Below the pieces are notes generated by a model that saw only the letters and a program-made list of their open reading frames with translations, was not told where the DNA came from and made no database searches. The translations under genes were made by a program, and so were the position numbers. From the NCBI GenBank assembly GCA_026991055.1, contig JALXCE010000222.1, forward strand, positions 1 to 17,088: a stretch of 17,088 bases of DNA, read 5' to 3'. Positions within the stretch are counted from its first letter, which is position 1. Each line of letters begins with the position of its first letter. This stretch comes from Caldifarciminota bacterium. Its GTDB lineage: Bacteria; Hydrothermota; Hydrothermia; B15-G9; WFZT01. Shown here piece by piece: positions 1 through 9,100 of this stretch.

Positions 1-911
1 GCCATAATGAATGCTGCAGCTCCCATTACAGGTGGCATAAGCTGACCATTAGTGGACGTGGCAACCTCGACCGCTCCCGCTGTCTCTGGCTCAAATCCTA
101 CCTTTTTCATGAGAGGAATCGTGAATGTACCTGTTGTCACCACGTTCGCAATTGAACTACCGGAGACCATTCCCATGAGAGCACTTGAAACCACGGCTGC
201 CTTTGCAGGACCTCCACGATACTTTCCAAGAAGAGCAAATGCGAGTTTAATGAAGTATTCACCAGCTCCGGCTTTATCGAGTAACGAACCGAAGAGTACA
301 AACAGGAAGACGAAGGTAGCGGATACTCCAACCGGTATTCCAAGAATACCCTGCATGGTCATGTACTGATGGTTGATTATCCTCTTTATGCTGTACCCCT
401 TATGAGCAAGGATTCCCGGCATGTATGGGCCAAAGTAGGCGTACAGTAGAAACGCTATTGCGATTATTGGAAGGGCGGGTCCAATGGACCTTCTTGTAGC
501 CTCGAGCACGAGAAGTATAAAAAGGCCTCCCATTATGAGGTCCATCGTGTTGGGTGCTCCCACCCTGAATGTTAGCTGGTTGTAAAACAGGATGTGATAG
601 AATGCTGTAAAAGCTGCAAGCAACCCAAGGAGAAGGTCATACCAGGGAATTCTATCCCGTGGTGACCTTTTACCAAATGGGTAGACGATAAAGGCGAGGA
701 ACAGTGCAAAGGTCAAGTGAACCGACCTTTGCTTCATCGCCGTTAAAAGGCCGGCTCCACCAGTGTATAGGTGGAATAAGGACATAGAAACGGCAACGAT
801 AAAGATTAGATAGCGTCCCCACCCCCGCGGTTGACGTGGGCCTAAGTCTGCCTCTCTCGCCAACTGCTCAGCATCCACTGTCTTTTTCCTAAACCTGTCA
901 AGAAGCCCCAT
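1..911 (-). CDS. TRAP transporter permease, fused small/large subunit (TAXI type), 3' end cut by window
   Basis: Membrane component of a TRAP (tripartite ATP-independent periplasmic) transporter, which imports organic acids using an ion gradient and a periplasmic receptor. 303 codons are visible. After a charged cytoplasmic start (MGLLDRFRKK), hydrophobic segments lie at about residues 34-50, 66-80, 92-110, 125-140, 148-162 and 190-212. The stretch around residues 245-303 has the glycine/serine-rich DctM signature (GMVSGSSIANVVTTGTF, then ATSTNGQLMPPVMGAA). A DctQ-like N-terminal part joined to a DctM part is typical of the 4TM/12TM fusion permeases paired with TAXI receptors, so roughly half the protein is probably missing beyond base 1. 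The ATG at 911 is supported by GGGAGG nine bases upstream. No receptor gene lies upstream, so it would have to be downstream, outside the window. The substrate cannot be inferred. Confidence 0.9.
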   Translation of the reverse strand, partial: MGLLDRFRKKTVDAEQLAREADLGPRQPRGWGRYLIFIVAVSMSLFHLYTGGAGLLTAMKQRSVHLTFALFLAFIVYPFGKRSPRDRIPWYDLLLGLLAAFTAFYHILFYNQLTFRVGAPNTMDLIMGGLFILLVLEATRRSIGPALPIIAIAFLLYAYFGPYMPGILAHKGYSIKRIINHQYMTMQGILGIPVGVSATFVFLFVLFGSLLDKAGAGEYFIKLAFALLGKYRGGPAKAAVVSSALMGMVSGSSIANVVTTGTFTIPLMKKVGFEPETAGAVEVATSTNGQLMPPVMGAAAFIM

Positions 912-979
912 AAGTTGGTACCTCCCTTGTAAAAATTTGCCTTATATTAAAGGAAACTATGCGGGAATTTCCAGCACTG

Positions 980-992
980 CGACCCGGGGTCG
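980..992. promoter_or_regulatory. 13-bp palindrome, candidate operator upstream of the TRAP gene
   Basis: CGACCC-G-GGGTCG is a perfect 6-bp inverted repeat around one central base, about 70-80 bases upstream of the TRAP start codon. The position suits a repressor or activator site. No regulator is encoded nearby, so the role is inferred from symmetry and position only. Confidence 0.3.
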
Positions 993-1163
993 AAATATTA
1001 ATTTGTAAAATAATTGCTCATTATCGAAAGTCACGGTTTACACGTGGAATAAAATGTGCAAGCAAAATAGAGTTGCCCTGAAAATTCCTGCCAAATTTTT
1101 TGGGGCTTATCCGTATGACCTGAAAAATGGGGAGCAATTACGTCTTCTGGGTTACAGTAAGCT

Positions 1164-1251
1164 TGTTCGAAAATGTAGCCCCCACCTCCACGCACGTAGT
1201 GCGTGGAGGAATTCTTCTTAAAATTCCAAATAAATTGAAATTTTTCGAACA
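1164..1251. repeat. 88-bp nested inverted-repeat element
   Basis: The outer arms TGTTCGAAAA (1164-1173) and TTTTCGAACA (1242-1251) are perfect 10-bp inverted repeats. They enclose a second, perfect 11-bp hairpin (1185-1209, three-base loop). There is no coding potential and no evident target-site duplication. It could be a small non-autonomous mobile element, a structured RNA or a pair of TTCGAA-centred protein sites. The structure is visible directly; the nature is unknown. Confidence 0.5.
1185..1209. repeat. Perfect 11-bp hairpin with 3-base loop
   Basis: CCTCCACGCAC, loop GTA, then GTGCGTGGAGG. The stem is GC-rich and should be very stable. On the plus strand it is followed by a moderately T-rich AATTCTTCTT, on the minus strand by TGGGGGCTAC, so it is not a textbook intrinsic terminator in either direction. 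It lies inside the larger inverted repeat. Confidence 0.6.
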
Positions 1252-1302
1252 CGCCTGGCTACAATTAAAAAGGCCTTTGCTAATCCATCATCGAGTCGTC
1301 TC

Positions 1303-2325
1303 TCATTCTCCCCAGATTTTTGCGATTTTTTTGTGAACCGGGGGTAAGGATGAGCCCTCTGGTGGCAGGGATGAGGCCTCAGGCTTGTCAGTTAGGGCAA
1401 TCACCGTGGCAAGGGTATAGTTAAACGTATCATAGATTTCACCTGTTATGAGGATTTCCTCCTTCAAAAGCCTCTCAAGAGGGGCATCGTCAAACCTGTC
1501 CATAAACTCGATAGTTGTCAAAAATTCCATTCTTCTAAATGTGGGGAAAAGTGTCGCTTTGCGGGCCTTCAAATTTTCATAAATCTCTGAGGCAAACTCA
1601 CGTATTCGCTCGTTACGGGCTTTTTCGACCGCATATTTTGCAACAGACTCGATATCCTTCATCTCAAATTCGATCTCATTTGATGCCGCAAGAATGGTGA
1701 GGAATGCCACAATATCCTGATTGTCAGAAGTGAGGCTATAAAACTCAGGTGAGTTGAGTTTATTGTAAATCTTCATGAATTCTTCAAACTCGAGCTCATT
1801 GCCAGTCTCTTTAAAAAGCCTGTAAACAGCCTCTGCCCGCGCAAGATCAATGGATTGATGGTTTCTTCCACGTGCTCCTATGAATGTTTTGTCAATGTCA
1901 AGGATAACGGCAGTTTTTTCGTTAATTTCGAATCCCCTTTTCTTTAGAAAATTCGGTAACTCGCGGATAAATGACCATTTGTTTGAAAATAAAATGCCAT
2001 CTTCCTCCTTGAGCTCGAATTCATCCTCATTTTGCCTTGTAATGACGGCTACAACCTCATATTCACCAAGTGCCATCAGGTTTTTTGCAAATGTTCGGTC
2101 GTTCAGCAGAGTGTCACCGAGGAAGAGCACTCGATCAAAATCCCCAAGAAGATTGAGATAGCACGATATAACCTGAGGATATTCCGGGTCCTTTTTCCTT
2201 GGAACATGGTCTAAATTGAGTCTGTAGAGAACAACATCGATGGGAACAAGCTCGGGATTTTGTGGATTTAGCTCCCTGAAAAAGATGTTATCACCTATGA
2301 CATCTGACATACTGCCCTTTTTCAT
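1303..2325 (-). CDS. HAD-superfamily protein with apparently circularly permuted motifs, last gene of the threonine operon
   Basis: 340 residues. The HAD nucleophile motif DIDKT is at residues 143-147, preceded by a hydrophobic strand (TAVIL). What normally comes last in HAD proteins comes first here: RKKDPEYPQ (43-51), resembling the motif III lysine helix, then VLFLGDTLLND (66-76), resembling motif IV, then a typical closing strand and helix. After a helical region (about 150-255, cap-like), VIALTDKP (308-315) resembles motif II. The order is therefore III-IV-I-cap-II. Function is unknown: phosphatase or phosphotransferase chemistry is likely from DxDxT. The start at 2325 forms an ATGA overlap with asd and has GGAG five bases upstream; Met6 is an alternative. 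A 21-bp duplication (1348-1359 and 1369-1380) gives a repeated SSLPP near the C-terminus. The operon context suggests a role in aspartate-family amino acid metabolism. Confidence 0.85.
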   Translation of the reverse strand: MKKGSMSDVIGDNIFFRELNPQNPELVPIDVVLYRLNLDHVPRKKDPEYPQVISCYLNLLGDFDRVLFLGDTLLNDRTFAKNLMALGEYEVVAVITRQNEDEFELKEEDGILFSNKWSFIRELPNFLKKRGFEINEKTAVILDIDKTFIGARGRNHQSIDLARAEAVYRLFKETGNELEFEEFMKIYNKLNSPEFYSLTSDNQDIVAFLTILAASNEIEFEMKDIESVAKYAVEKARNERIREFASEIYENLKARKATLFPTFRRMEFLTTIEFMDRFDDAPLERLLKEEILITGEIYDTFNYTLATVIALTDKPEASSLPPEGSSLPPVHKKIAKIWGE

Positions 2326-3338
2326 AGTACTCCAATTTTAAAGGCAAGCTCCGCATTAAGGATACTGCCTCCGGCTGCGCCTCTGATGGTGTTGTGGGAA
2401 ACAAGCGTAAACGTAATGCCCATTATATCGGCCTCTCTGATATTTCCAACCGTTACGGACATACCACCTCCATTCATCCTCTCAAAGAAAGGCTGGGGGC
2501 TAAACTGGTCTCTCCTGACCACGATAGGATTGGCCGGAGCTGTGGGTAAATTCATCTCCTGTGGCACTCCGCTGAATTTTTCGAAAACCTCCACTACTGC
2601 CTCAGCTGAAGCGGGTTTTTCTGTTTGAACAAATACGACCTCGGTGTGGCCGTCTCGGACAGGCACCCTTGTGCACCTGGCATCAATGGTGAAATCTGCT
2701 GGCTCAATTTTCCCGTCCTTGAGTTTTCCGAGAATCTTTCTGCTCTCACGTCGCACCTTTGCCTCCTCGTTCTTGATATGAGGGATGAGGTTATCAACAA
2801 TTGAGAGCGAGGGGACCCCCGGGAAGCCAGCTCCTGAAAGTGCCTGCATGGAAACAACTATAACACTTTTTAGGCCAAAGGCAGCCTGAATAGCTTTTAG
2901 AGGGATTACAAGACCGGCAGTAGTGCAGTTGGGATTTGCAACTATAAAACCCTTGGGACTAAGAATTTTGAGGTGGTCTGGATTTACTTCGGGAACGATT
3001 ATGGGGACATTGTCATCCATTCTGTGGGCACTGGCATTGGTGAAAACAAATTTCCCCTGATTTTTTAATAATGTCTCGTAGTCCATTGCGACATCTGCAG
3101 GTAGTGCTGAAAAAACCACCTGACTTTCCACAGGCTCGTCAATGGATTTGACCTTCATGTCTTTGACAAACTCGGGCATGGGAACTTCAAGTACCCAGTT
3201 TACGGCCTCGGAGTACGTTTTCCCTGCTGATCTGCCTGATGCAAAGAGCTCCACAAGCTCAAAGAATGGATGCCCATCTAAAAGAGAAACAAATCTCTGC
3301 CCCACAGGGCCTGTGGCTCCTACCAATGCAACCTTCAT
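2322..3338 (-). CDS. asd: Aspartate-semialdehyde dehydrogenase
   Basis: Reduces aspartyl phosphate to aspartate semialdehyde with NADPH, the branch-point intermediate for lysine, threonine and methionine. 338 residues, the usual length. The N-terminal nucleotide-binding loop GATGPVG is at residues 7-13, the catalytic cysteine at 138 (ANPNCTT), and a substrate-binding/general-base segment RVPVRDGHTE has His231. The sequence resembles the form found in archaea and many deep-branching bacteria more than the enterobacterial Asd; that is a judgement from recalled family features. The start at 3338 overlaps the lysC stop as ATGA, with GGAGG just upstream; its own stop overlaps the next gene in the same way, so translation is probably coupled along the operon. 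Confidence 0.95.
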   Translation of the reverse strand: MKVALVGATGPVGQRFVSLLDGHPFFELVELFASGRSAGKTYSEAVNWVLEVPMPEFVKDMKVKSIDEPVESQVVFSALPADVAMDYETLLKNQGKFVFTNASAHRMDDNVPIIVPEVNPDHLKILSPKGFIVANPNCTTAGLVIPLKAIQAAFGLKSVIVVSMQALSGAGFPGVPSLSIVDNLIPHIKNEEAKVRRESRKILGKLKDGKIEPADFTIDARCTRVPVRDGHTEVVFVQTEKPASAEAVVEVFEKFSGVPQEMNLPTAPANPIVVRRDQFSPQPFFERMNGGGMSVTVGNIREADIMGITFTLVSHNTIRGAAGGSILNAELAFKIGVL

Positions 3339-4723
3339 GCTCCCTCCACAAGGTTTCTGTGCAGGGCTTTTACGGCCCTTTCCACTTCATTCCCATCAAC
3401 CACGAAGGAAATGTTGTACTCTGATGAACCCTGGGCAATGGCGATGACATTTACCCCATTAGTACCGGTTATGGTAAAAATCTTACCTGCAATTCCCGGA
3501 GTTCCCCTCATACCTGCTCCGACAACGGATATAATGGCCACGTCATCAATTCTCTCAATGCCTTCAATATCCCTGTGAATTATTTCCAGCTCAAATTCTG
3601 CTTTGAGTGAATCAACTAAATTTTGTGCTTCGTCCTTTTTTACCACAAAACAAATATTTTGCTCCGATGAAGACTGGGAGATCATCAGTATGTTGGCTCC
3701 CTTTTGCCAGACCGTTTTAAACACACGGGCTGCAATGCCGGGAACACCCAACATCCCACGTCCTGTCACATTTAAAAGTGCGAGATTTTTGATGTATGTG
3801 ATGGATTTGATTACATCCTTCTCTTCCCGCGCCTCCCTGGTGATTAGGGTGCCGGGGAATGAGGGGTTAAAGGTATTCAAAATCCTTACAGGTATTCCCT
3901 TCTCCATCACGGGAAGGAGTGAGCGAGGATGCATGACCTTTGCACCGTAGTATGAGAGCTCAGCGACTTCCACGTATGAAATCCTTTCAAGTGAGCGGGC
4001 ATTTTCCACAATTCTCGGGTCTGCGGACATAACACCATCGACATCGGTCCATATCCAGACCTCCTCCGCATCGAGGAGATTGCCCAGGAATGTGGCTGTG
4101 AGGTCGCTGCCCCCACGACCGAGTGTGGTGGTTATTCCATCCTTTGTTTTTCCTATAAAGCCTGTGATTATAGGTGTGAATCCCTCACTCAGCGCTGGAG
4201 CGACCACGCGCTCAAATTCCCTCTTTGATTCATCATAAATAGGGGTTGCATTCCCAAAATTTCCCGTTGTTACGATAAAAGTGTCTGCATCAAAAAATTT
4301 TGCCTTCGTCCCCCTTTTGTTTAAATAGGCTGAAAAGATACGCACGAGCATCTTTTCACCGAATGATGAGATGGCATCGAGGGCACGGGGAGTAACCTCT
4401 CCAAGCACCTCGATCGAGTGCCAGATATTGAGGAGTGCATCGAGGAATCTGTCTATTTCCCCGGACAATTCTTCGCTCCCTCCCAGTAGAGCCCTGATTG
4501 TGTCGTGGTGTTTTCTCGCAATGTCACCATGCACCCTTTCGTATTCGCTTCTTTGCCCCTTTTCAGCAAATCTGGTTCCCTTTATCAGCATGTCTGTGAC
4601 TCCGGACATGGCAGAGAGGACCACAAGGGGTTTCCTGTTGAGATTACTTTCAACGATATCTGCCACCCTCTCCAGCATCCGGGGAGTTCCAACTGATGTT
4701 CCACCAAATTTCATGACGATCAT
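3335..4723 (-). CDS. lysC: Aspartate kinase, monofunctional with two ACT domains
   Basis: Phosphorylates L-aspartate with ATP, the committed step of the aspartate family. 462 residues. The kinase domain starts with KFGGTSVG (residues 5-12) and has GRGGSD (202-207) and WTDVDG (225-230). Two C-terminal ACT domains follow at about 316-378 and 396-458, each with a GVPGIA/GTPGIA turn and a QSSSEQNI or QGSSEYNI strand. That layout and length match threonine- or lysine-inhibited aspartokinases such as the kinase half of ThrA; lying between thrC and asd makes threonine the likelier effector (inference). No homoserine dehydrogenase domain is attached. Met1 is chosen over Met4 because it forms an ATGA overlap with the thrC stop and has GGGAGG upstream. 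Confidence 0.95.
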   Translation of the reverse strand: MIVMKFGGTSVGTPRMLERVADIVESNLNRKPLVVLSAMSGVTDMLIKGTRFAEKGQRSEYERVHGDIARKHHDTIRALLGGSEELSGEIDRFLDALLNIWHSIEVLGEVTPRALDAISSFGEKMLVRIFSAYLNKRGTKAKFFDADTFIVTTGNFGNATPIYDESKREFERVVAPALSEGFTPIITGFIGKTKDGITTTLGRGGSDLTATFLGNLLDAEEVWIWTDVDGVMSADPRIVENARSLERISYVEVAELSYYGAKVMHPRSLLPVMEKGIPVRILNTFNPSFPGTLITREAREEKDVIKSITYIKNLALLNVTGRGMLGVPGIAARVFKTVWQKGANILMISQSSSEQNICFVVKKDEAQNLVDSLKAEFELEIIHRDIEGIERIDDVAIISVVGAGMRGTPGIAGKIFTITGTNGVNVIAIAQGSSEYNISFVVDGNEVERAVKALHRNLVEGA

Positions 4724-5970
4724 TGGATAACCTCCCTCAATCTGGATTTGATCTCATCGAGCTCTGGATTGACCTTGATAATCTGGTCCTTGAATCTCTC
4801 GAATCCCTCAATTTCGTTTGTGTGAATGCGTTTGACGATATCCGGGTCCTTTAAGAGATTCCCGGTGAGCACAAGGACAACTTTTTCATGGGGCTTAATT
4901 ATTCCCGACTTTTCAAGCTTTCTTAGACCTGCGAGGGTAGCGGCAGATGCAGGCTCAACTCCGATTCCTGCCGAGTCAAGCGAAACTTTCGCTTCAAGAA
5001 TCTCCCTGTCGCTCACACTTTCCACCACACCATTTGTGAAGATTATGCTGTTTTTTGCCTTCTCAAAATTAACGGGGTTGCCGATTCGGATGGCAGTTGC
5101 CACTGTTTTGGCCTTCATGGGCTCAAATGATTTGAAGCCATTTTTGAAACTTTTGTAGAATGGAGATGCTCCCTCTGCCTGAATTGTGGCAATTCTTGGG
5201 ACTTTTTCGATAATTCCTGCCATTTTTAGCTCTCTTAGTGCCTTCCCGAATGCAGAAGTATTCCCGAGGTTGCCACCGGGGACGATGATCCAGTCCGGTG
5301 GTTCCCAGTCGAGCTGAGAGAGCATGTCAATAACAATGGTTTTTTGCCCCTCGAGCCTCACGGGATTGAGGGAATTTAAAAGGTAAATCCCCATGTCCCG
5401 TGAAATTTCCACCACGATTCTCATTGCATCATCAAAATCTCCGTTGATTTCGAAGATGGTTGCGCCATAAGCGAGGGCCTGAGCCAATTTCCCTGAGGCC
5501 ACTTTACCTGAAGGGAGGAATACAATGGCCTTCAATCCGGCTCTTGCTGCATAAGCAGCCATGGAAGCGGATGTATTGCCGGTGGAAGCGCATGCCACTG
5601 CTCTGAATCCAAGCTTTTTTGCAAAGGTGATACCAGCGGTCATCCCCCTGTCCTTGAATGAGCCAGTGGGATTTTCACCCTCGTGCTTGGCAAAAAGCCC
5701 TTTTCTCATGGGGAGTGTGTAGAGGTTTGTTTTGCCCTCAGGGAACGTGACGGGATTGTCCTCGTCGAGTACCATTTCGCGGTATCTCCAGACACCACTC
5801 TGATCAACAGCTTTTTTGCTTCCGAGACGACTGTCCCAGATACTCGCGATTTGAGGCCCGGGTAGCTCCTTTTGCGTTACTTCAAGGAGGCCACCGCAGT
5901 CGCATCTGTATCTAACATCATCAATAGGATACTCTTTACCGCATTTTATACACTTAAAAACTCTTTCCAT
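4720..5970 (-). CDS. thrC: Threonine synthase, PLP-dependent, with N-terminal zinc ribbon
   Basis: Converts O-phosphohomoserine to threonine and phosphate. 416 residues. The N-terminal zinc-ribbon-like region has Cys7, Cys10, Cys23 and Cys25 (CIKC and CDCGG), common in the shorter archaeal/plant-like threonine synthases. The PLP lysine is Lys106 in GSFKDRGMT; the glycine-rich VPGGNLGNTSA segment fits the phosphate-binding loop of fold-type II enzymes. It is the first gene of the operon. The ATG at 5970 has GAGGAG eight bases upstream and a good sigma70-like promoter. The 5' leader would be only about 35 bases, too short for a classical threonine attenuator, so control is more likely through an operator or by feedback on LysC. 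Confidence 0.95.
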   Translation of the reverse strand: MERVFKCIKCGKEYPIDDVRYRCDCGGLLEVTQKELPGPQIASIWDSRLGSKKAVDQSGVWRYREMVLDEDNPVTFPEGKTNLYTLPMRKGLFAKHEGENPTGSFKDRGMTAGITFAKKLGFRAVACASTGNTSASMAAYAARAGLKAIVFLPSGKVASGKLAQALAYGATIFEINGDFDDAMRIVVEISRDMGIYLLNSLNPVRLEGQKTIVIDMLSQLDWEPPDWIIVPGGNLGNTSAFGKALRELKMAGIIEKVPRIATIQAEGASPFYKSFKNGFKSFEPMKAKTVATAIRIGNPVNFEKAKNSIIFTNGVVESVSDREILEAKVSLDSAGIGVEPASAATLAGLRKLEKSGIIKPHEKVVLVLTGNLLKDPDIVKRIHTNEIEGFERFKDQIIKVNPELDEIKSRLREVIQ

Positions 5971-6004
5971 GGGGTCTTCTCCTCAGGTGGGATGTGAAAA
6001 GAAC

Positions 6005-6023
6005 GGAAATATTATAAATTTCC
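6005..6023. promoter_or_regulatory. Inverted repeat over the thr promoter -10 box, candidate operator
   Basis: GGAAAT (6005-6010) and ATTTCC (6018-6023) form a 6-bp inverted repeat with a 7-base centre containing the -10 hexamer. A protein bound here would block the polymerase, so a repressor site is plausible, though A/T-rich symmetry over a -10 box can arise by chance. Confidence 0.35.
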
Positions 6024-6039
6024 AGCATAAACATTGCAA
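6011..6039 (-). promoter_or_regulatory. Sigma70-like promoter of the thrC-lysC-asd-HAD operon
   Basis: Read on the minus strand, a -35 box TTGCAA (6034-6039), a 17-base spacer and a consensus -10 box TATAAT (6011-6016) lie about 41 bases upstream of the thrC start codon. This is one of the strongest bacterial promoter matches in the window. Confidence 0.7.
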
Positions 6040-6077
6040 ACCCCAGAATTTCCCTTAAATCGAGCAGGGTGTAGATA

Positions 6078-6099
6078 AAGTAAACGTTGTGAAGTAAAC
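6078..6099. repeat. 8-bp direct repeat upstream of the methylase gene
   Basis: AAGTAAAC occurs at 6078-6085 and 6092-6099, a 14-base period, about 50-70 bases before the methylase start. It may be a regulator site for the defence genes. No convincing -35/-10 pair for the rightward genes could be identified between 5971 and 6149. Confidence 0.25.
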
Positions 6100-6149
6100 T
6101 ATTGAAATGGTAGTAAGAGAAATAATCATCGAAGCATTTGGGGTGGAAA

Positions 6150-9100
6150 ATGAATAAGATAAAGCAACTTACTTCTCTGACTAAGGATTTCACTCCTCAA
6201 AAGCTATTGAGCTTTTTGCGGCTTATTGCTCCGGGCCTGCGACCTCAAAAGCTTCCTCTTTCCTATTTGCTAAAGGCTGACTCACCTTTTGACACTGCTG
6301 AACAGATTGGAGTTATTGAGCTTCCCGAGACGAACACGGTCATCGTTGCTACTGTTCATGTAAAGGATGAACTTACCAACCGATCAGGTAAGCGCAAGCA
6401 ATACGAGCTTGCAAAACGCATACTAAAAGATAGAAACCATAATGCGGGGATATTTGCTTTTTACGACGATAATGGAAGATTTCGACTCTCACTTGTTACC
6501 GTTACCTATCACGGGACAAGGCGACGGTTCAGCACATTCCGGCGTCATACATTCTTCGTTGACCCCGATTTGCCCAATAAAACTTTTATCCAGCAATTCC
6601 TTAATGCAGATTTTTCCGATCTTGACGGCATTCTGAAAACTTTCTCTTTAGAAGCAGTCTCGGAGGAATTTTATAAGGAGTTCAAGCCGAAATTTGACGT
6701 TATTGCTCAGGCTGTTCAGGGAACAGACGATTTGAACCTCAAACAGGATTTCGCCATTCTTTTTGTGATCCGTACAATTTTTCTGGGTTTTGTTCAGAAA
6801 AAGGGATGGTTGGGTAACAATACAAGATTTTTGCAGGATTTCTGGGAAGAATATAAAGCATGGAGGCATAAAACTGGAGAAAACAACCAATTTTATCGTG
6901 CTTGGTTAGAGCCGCTTTTCTTTGAAGCCTTGAGTTCTCCACCGGGTCGAAAAGTATCTTATAGCCATGCACCATTTTCAGAGGAGACGCGGAAAGTGCT
7001 CCAGATGGCCCCATTCCTAAACGGTGAACTTTTCAGTCGTAAACGGGGCATAGATGATAAAGGCCTCTGGATTCCAGACGAACTCATAGGCGATTTCCTC
7101 GATTTTCTTTTCCAGTATAACTTCACGGTTGAAGAAAATGAGCTTTATGATGAAGAACTGGAACTAAATCCTGAGTTTTTGGGGATCATATTTGAACGAT
7201 TGACCAACATGGAGCTGGGGGCGGTATATACTCCTCGTCTGGAAGTTGATTTGATGTGCCGTCTTGCCCTTGTTAAATGGCTATCCCGAAATACTCACAT
7301 AGATCATGAGAGGCTTTATCGCCTGTTATTTGAAGTGATTTATGAACCTGAAGATGGGGATCAAGATAGAATTGGCTTTTCTAAAGAAGAGATTAAAGAA
7401 CTTATAGAACGTCTGGAAAATGTTACTGTTTGCGATCCTGCTGCTGGTTCAGGTGCTTTTGAAGTGGGAATGCTTCAGGTGCTGGATCAAGTTCTCTCCT
7501 ATCTTTACGAGCATCCCAGTGCACCTCACGAATTGAGCTCAAACGCCCCCTCTCCCTTTGATCGTAAAAAGGCCCTTATAGCCCGCTCACTTTACGGCGT
7601 GGAAGTCAAGCGATGGGCAGTCTGGATCAACCATTTGCGCCTCTGGCTTACTTTGTTTGTAGATATGCCAGACGATCTGAAGTTTTCTTATGAACCTCTG
7701 TTACCCAGTTTAACTTTCAAGGTTCGTGTCGGAGATTCTCTCGTTCAACGAATTGGGGACAAAACATTTCCTGTTAATGGTGATGTCAACCTTCCGGCCG
7801 AAATCAAGAGGAAAATTACACGATTGAAGCAGAAAAAGGGGGATTTCTTTTATAACCGTTTAAGAAATTATGCCCTCATTGAAAAAGAGGAATTGGATCT
7901 CTTCCGTTCTATTCTGGATGCAGAGATAGAGGACAGACGAAAAGCCATCCGCCAGCTTCTTGCCCCTCAACCGGAGCAAATGGATTTATTGCCCACCAGT
8001 CCGAAGCAAACGGAACTTGATCTGAAAAAAACAACAGAACAACAGCGGCAACAACTGGAGGCCGAAATAGCTGATCTTGTAGCTCAGAAACGCAGCCTGA
8101 AAGAAGAACGTCCATTTATCTGGAGCATTGAATTTGCAGAGATTTTATTTGACCGCGGCGGTTTTGACATAGTTATCGGCAATCCGCCTTATGTAGAACA
8201 GGAAGATATTGCAGATCCTTATGGGAAACTATCCAAAGAGGAATACAAGAATGCACTTCAGCAGATGTTGCTTCTGGATTTCCCCGAATATTTTGCTAAA
8301 AGTCGTGTGGAAACAGACAGATTTAAAAAGAATATAAAGCCATCTAGAAGGTCAGACCTTTACACCTACTTTTACATCAGGTCTCTAAGATTGCTCAACG
8401 AAAGGGGAGTTCATGTTTTTATATGCTCCAACGCGTGGCTGGATGTGGGTTATGGAGTTTGGCTACAGGAATTCTTTTTGAAAAAAGCTCCACTTTGTTT
8501 GGTTATAGATAACCGTGCCCGCCGCTCATTCACGCGTGTGGACATTAACACAATTATAACTGTTGCAGGGGCACCTCTACATCGCAGTGCAGTGCCAAAA
8601 GATCACATCGTTCGTTTCGTTGCTTTTAAAAAACCTTATGAGGAGGTTGTAAATGCCGAGAATTTCATAGAGATTGAGAAGGACACTCAGACATTGAAAA
8701 CCAGAGATTTCCGGGTTTTCCCTATTTCAATCGGTGAACTTCTGAAAGAAGGTTCTGAATCAACTCCCCACGGTGCAGGAAAATACCATGGCGACAAATG
8801 GGGCGGCAAATACCTGCGAGCGCCGGATGTATTTTTGAGAGTGCTCAAAGAAGCGGATTATGTCCGTGTGAAAGATGTAGCGCATATAATAGGTTATGTT
8901 CACGATAATAATGTTTCAGACAAGTATCCTTCGGTTCCATTTATTAAATCCATCAGGGACATACGTAAAATCACAATTGAGTTGAAAGACACAACGATGC
9001 AAGGAGTCTCTCTTAATGGGAAAGCCCGAATTAAAGCGGATTTGCTGTTTCCACGGACGTTTGGCAATGTGCATTTAGTTCTCTGGAACAAAAATCATAT

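Larger units (their letters stand above)
912..1302. other. 391-base intergenic region between the TRAP permease and the threonine operon
   Basis: No convincing coding frame. It must hold the promoter of the leftward TRAP gene, but no clear -35/-10 pair was found. Its visible structures are a 13-bp palindrome at 980-992 and an 88-bp nested inverted repeat at 1164-1251, listed separately. The end of the threonine operon (stop at 1303-1305) is not followed by a clear intrinsic terminator on the minus strand. Confidence 0.7.

Noticed and set aside
1150..1265. Target-site duplication flanking the 88-bp inverted repeat
   Set aside because: The bases outside the two outer arms do not match each other, so recent transposition is not supported.
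1264..1284. Intrinsic terminator of the threonine operon at AAAGGCCTTT
   Set aside because: The palindrome has no room for a loop, so a stable terminator hairpin cannot form, although T residues follow on the minus strand.
6138..6149. TTG start for the methylase, adding four residues
   Set aside because: The TTG overlaps the GGGGTGG ribosome-binding site that fits the ATG at 6150, so it is unlikely to be the start.
5971..6149. Rightward promoter for the methylase gene
   Set aside because: Several weak matches exist (for example TTGAAA at 6102 with TAATCA at 6123), but the spacing or the boxes are poor; none is good enough to annotate.
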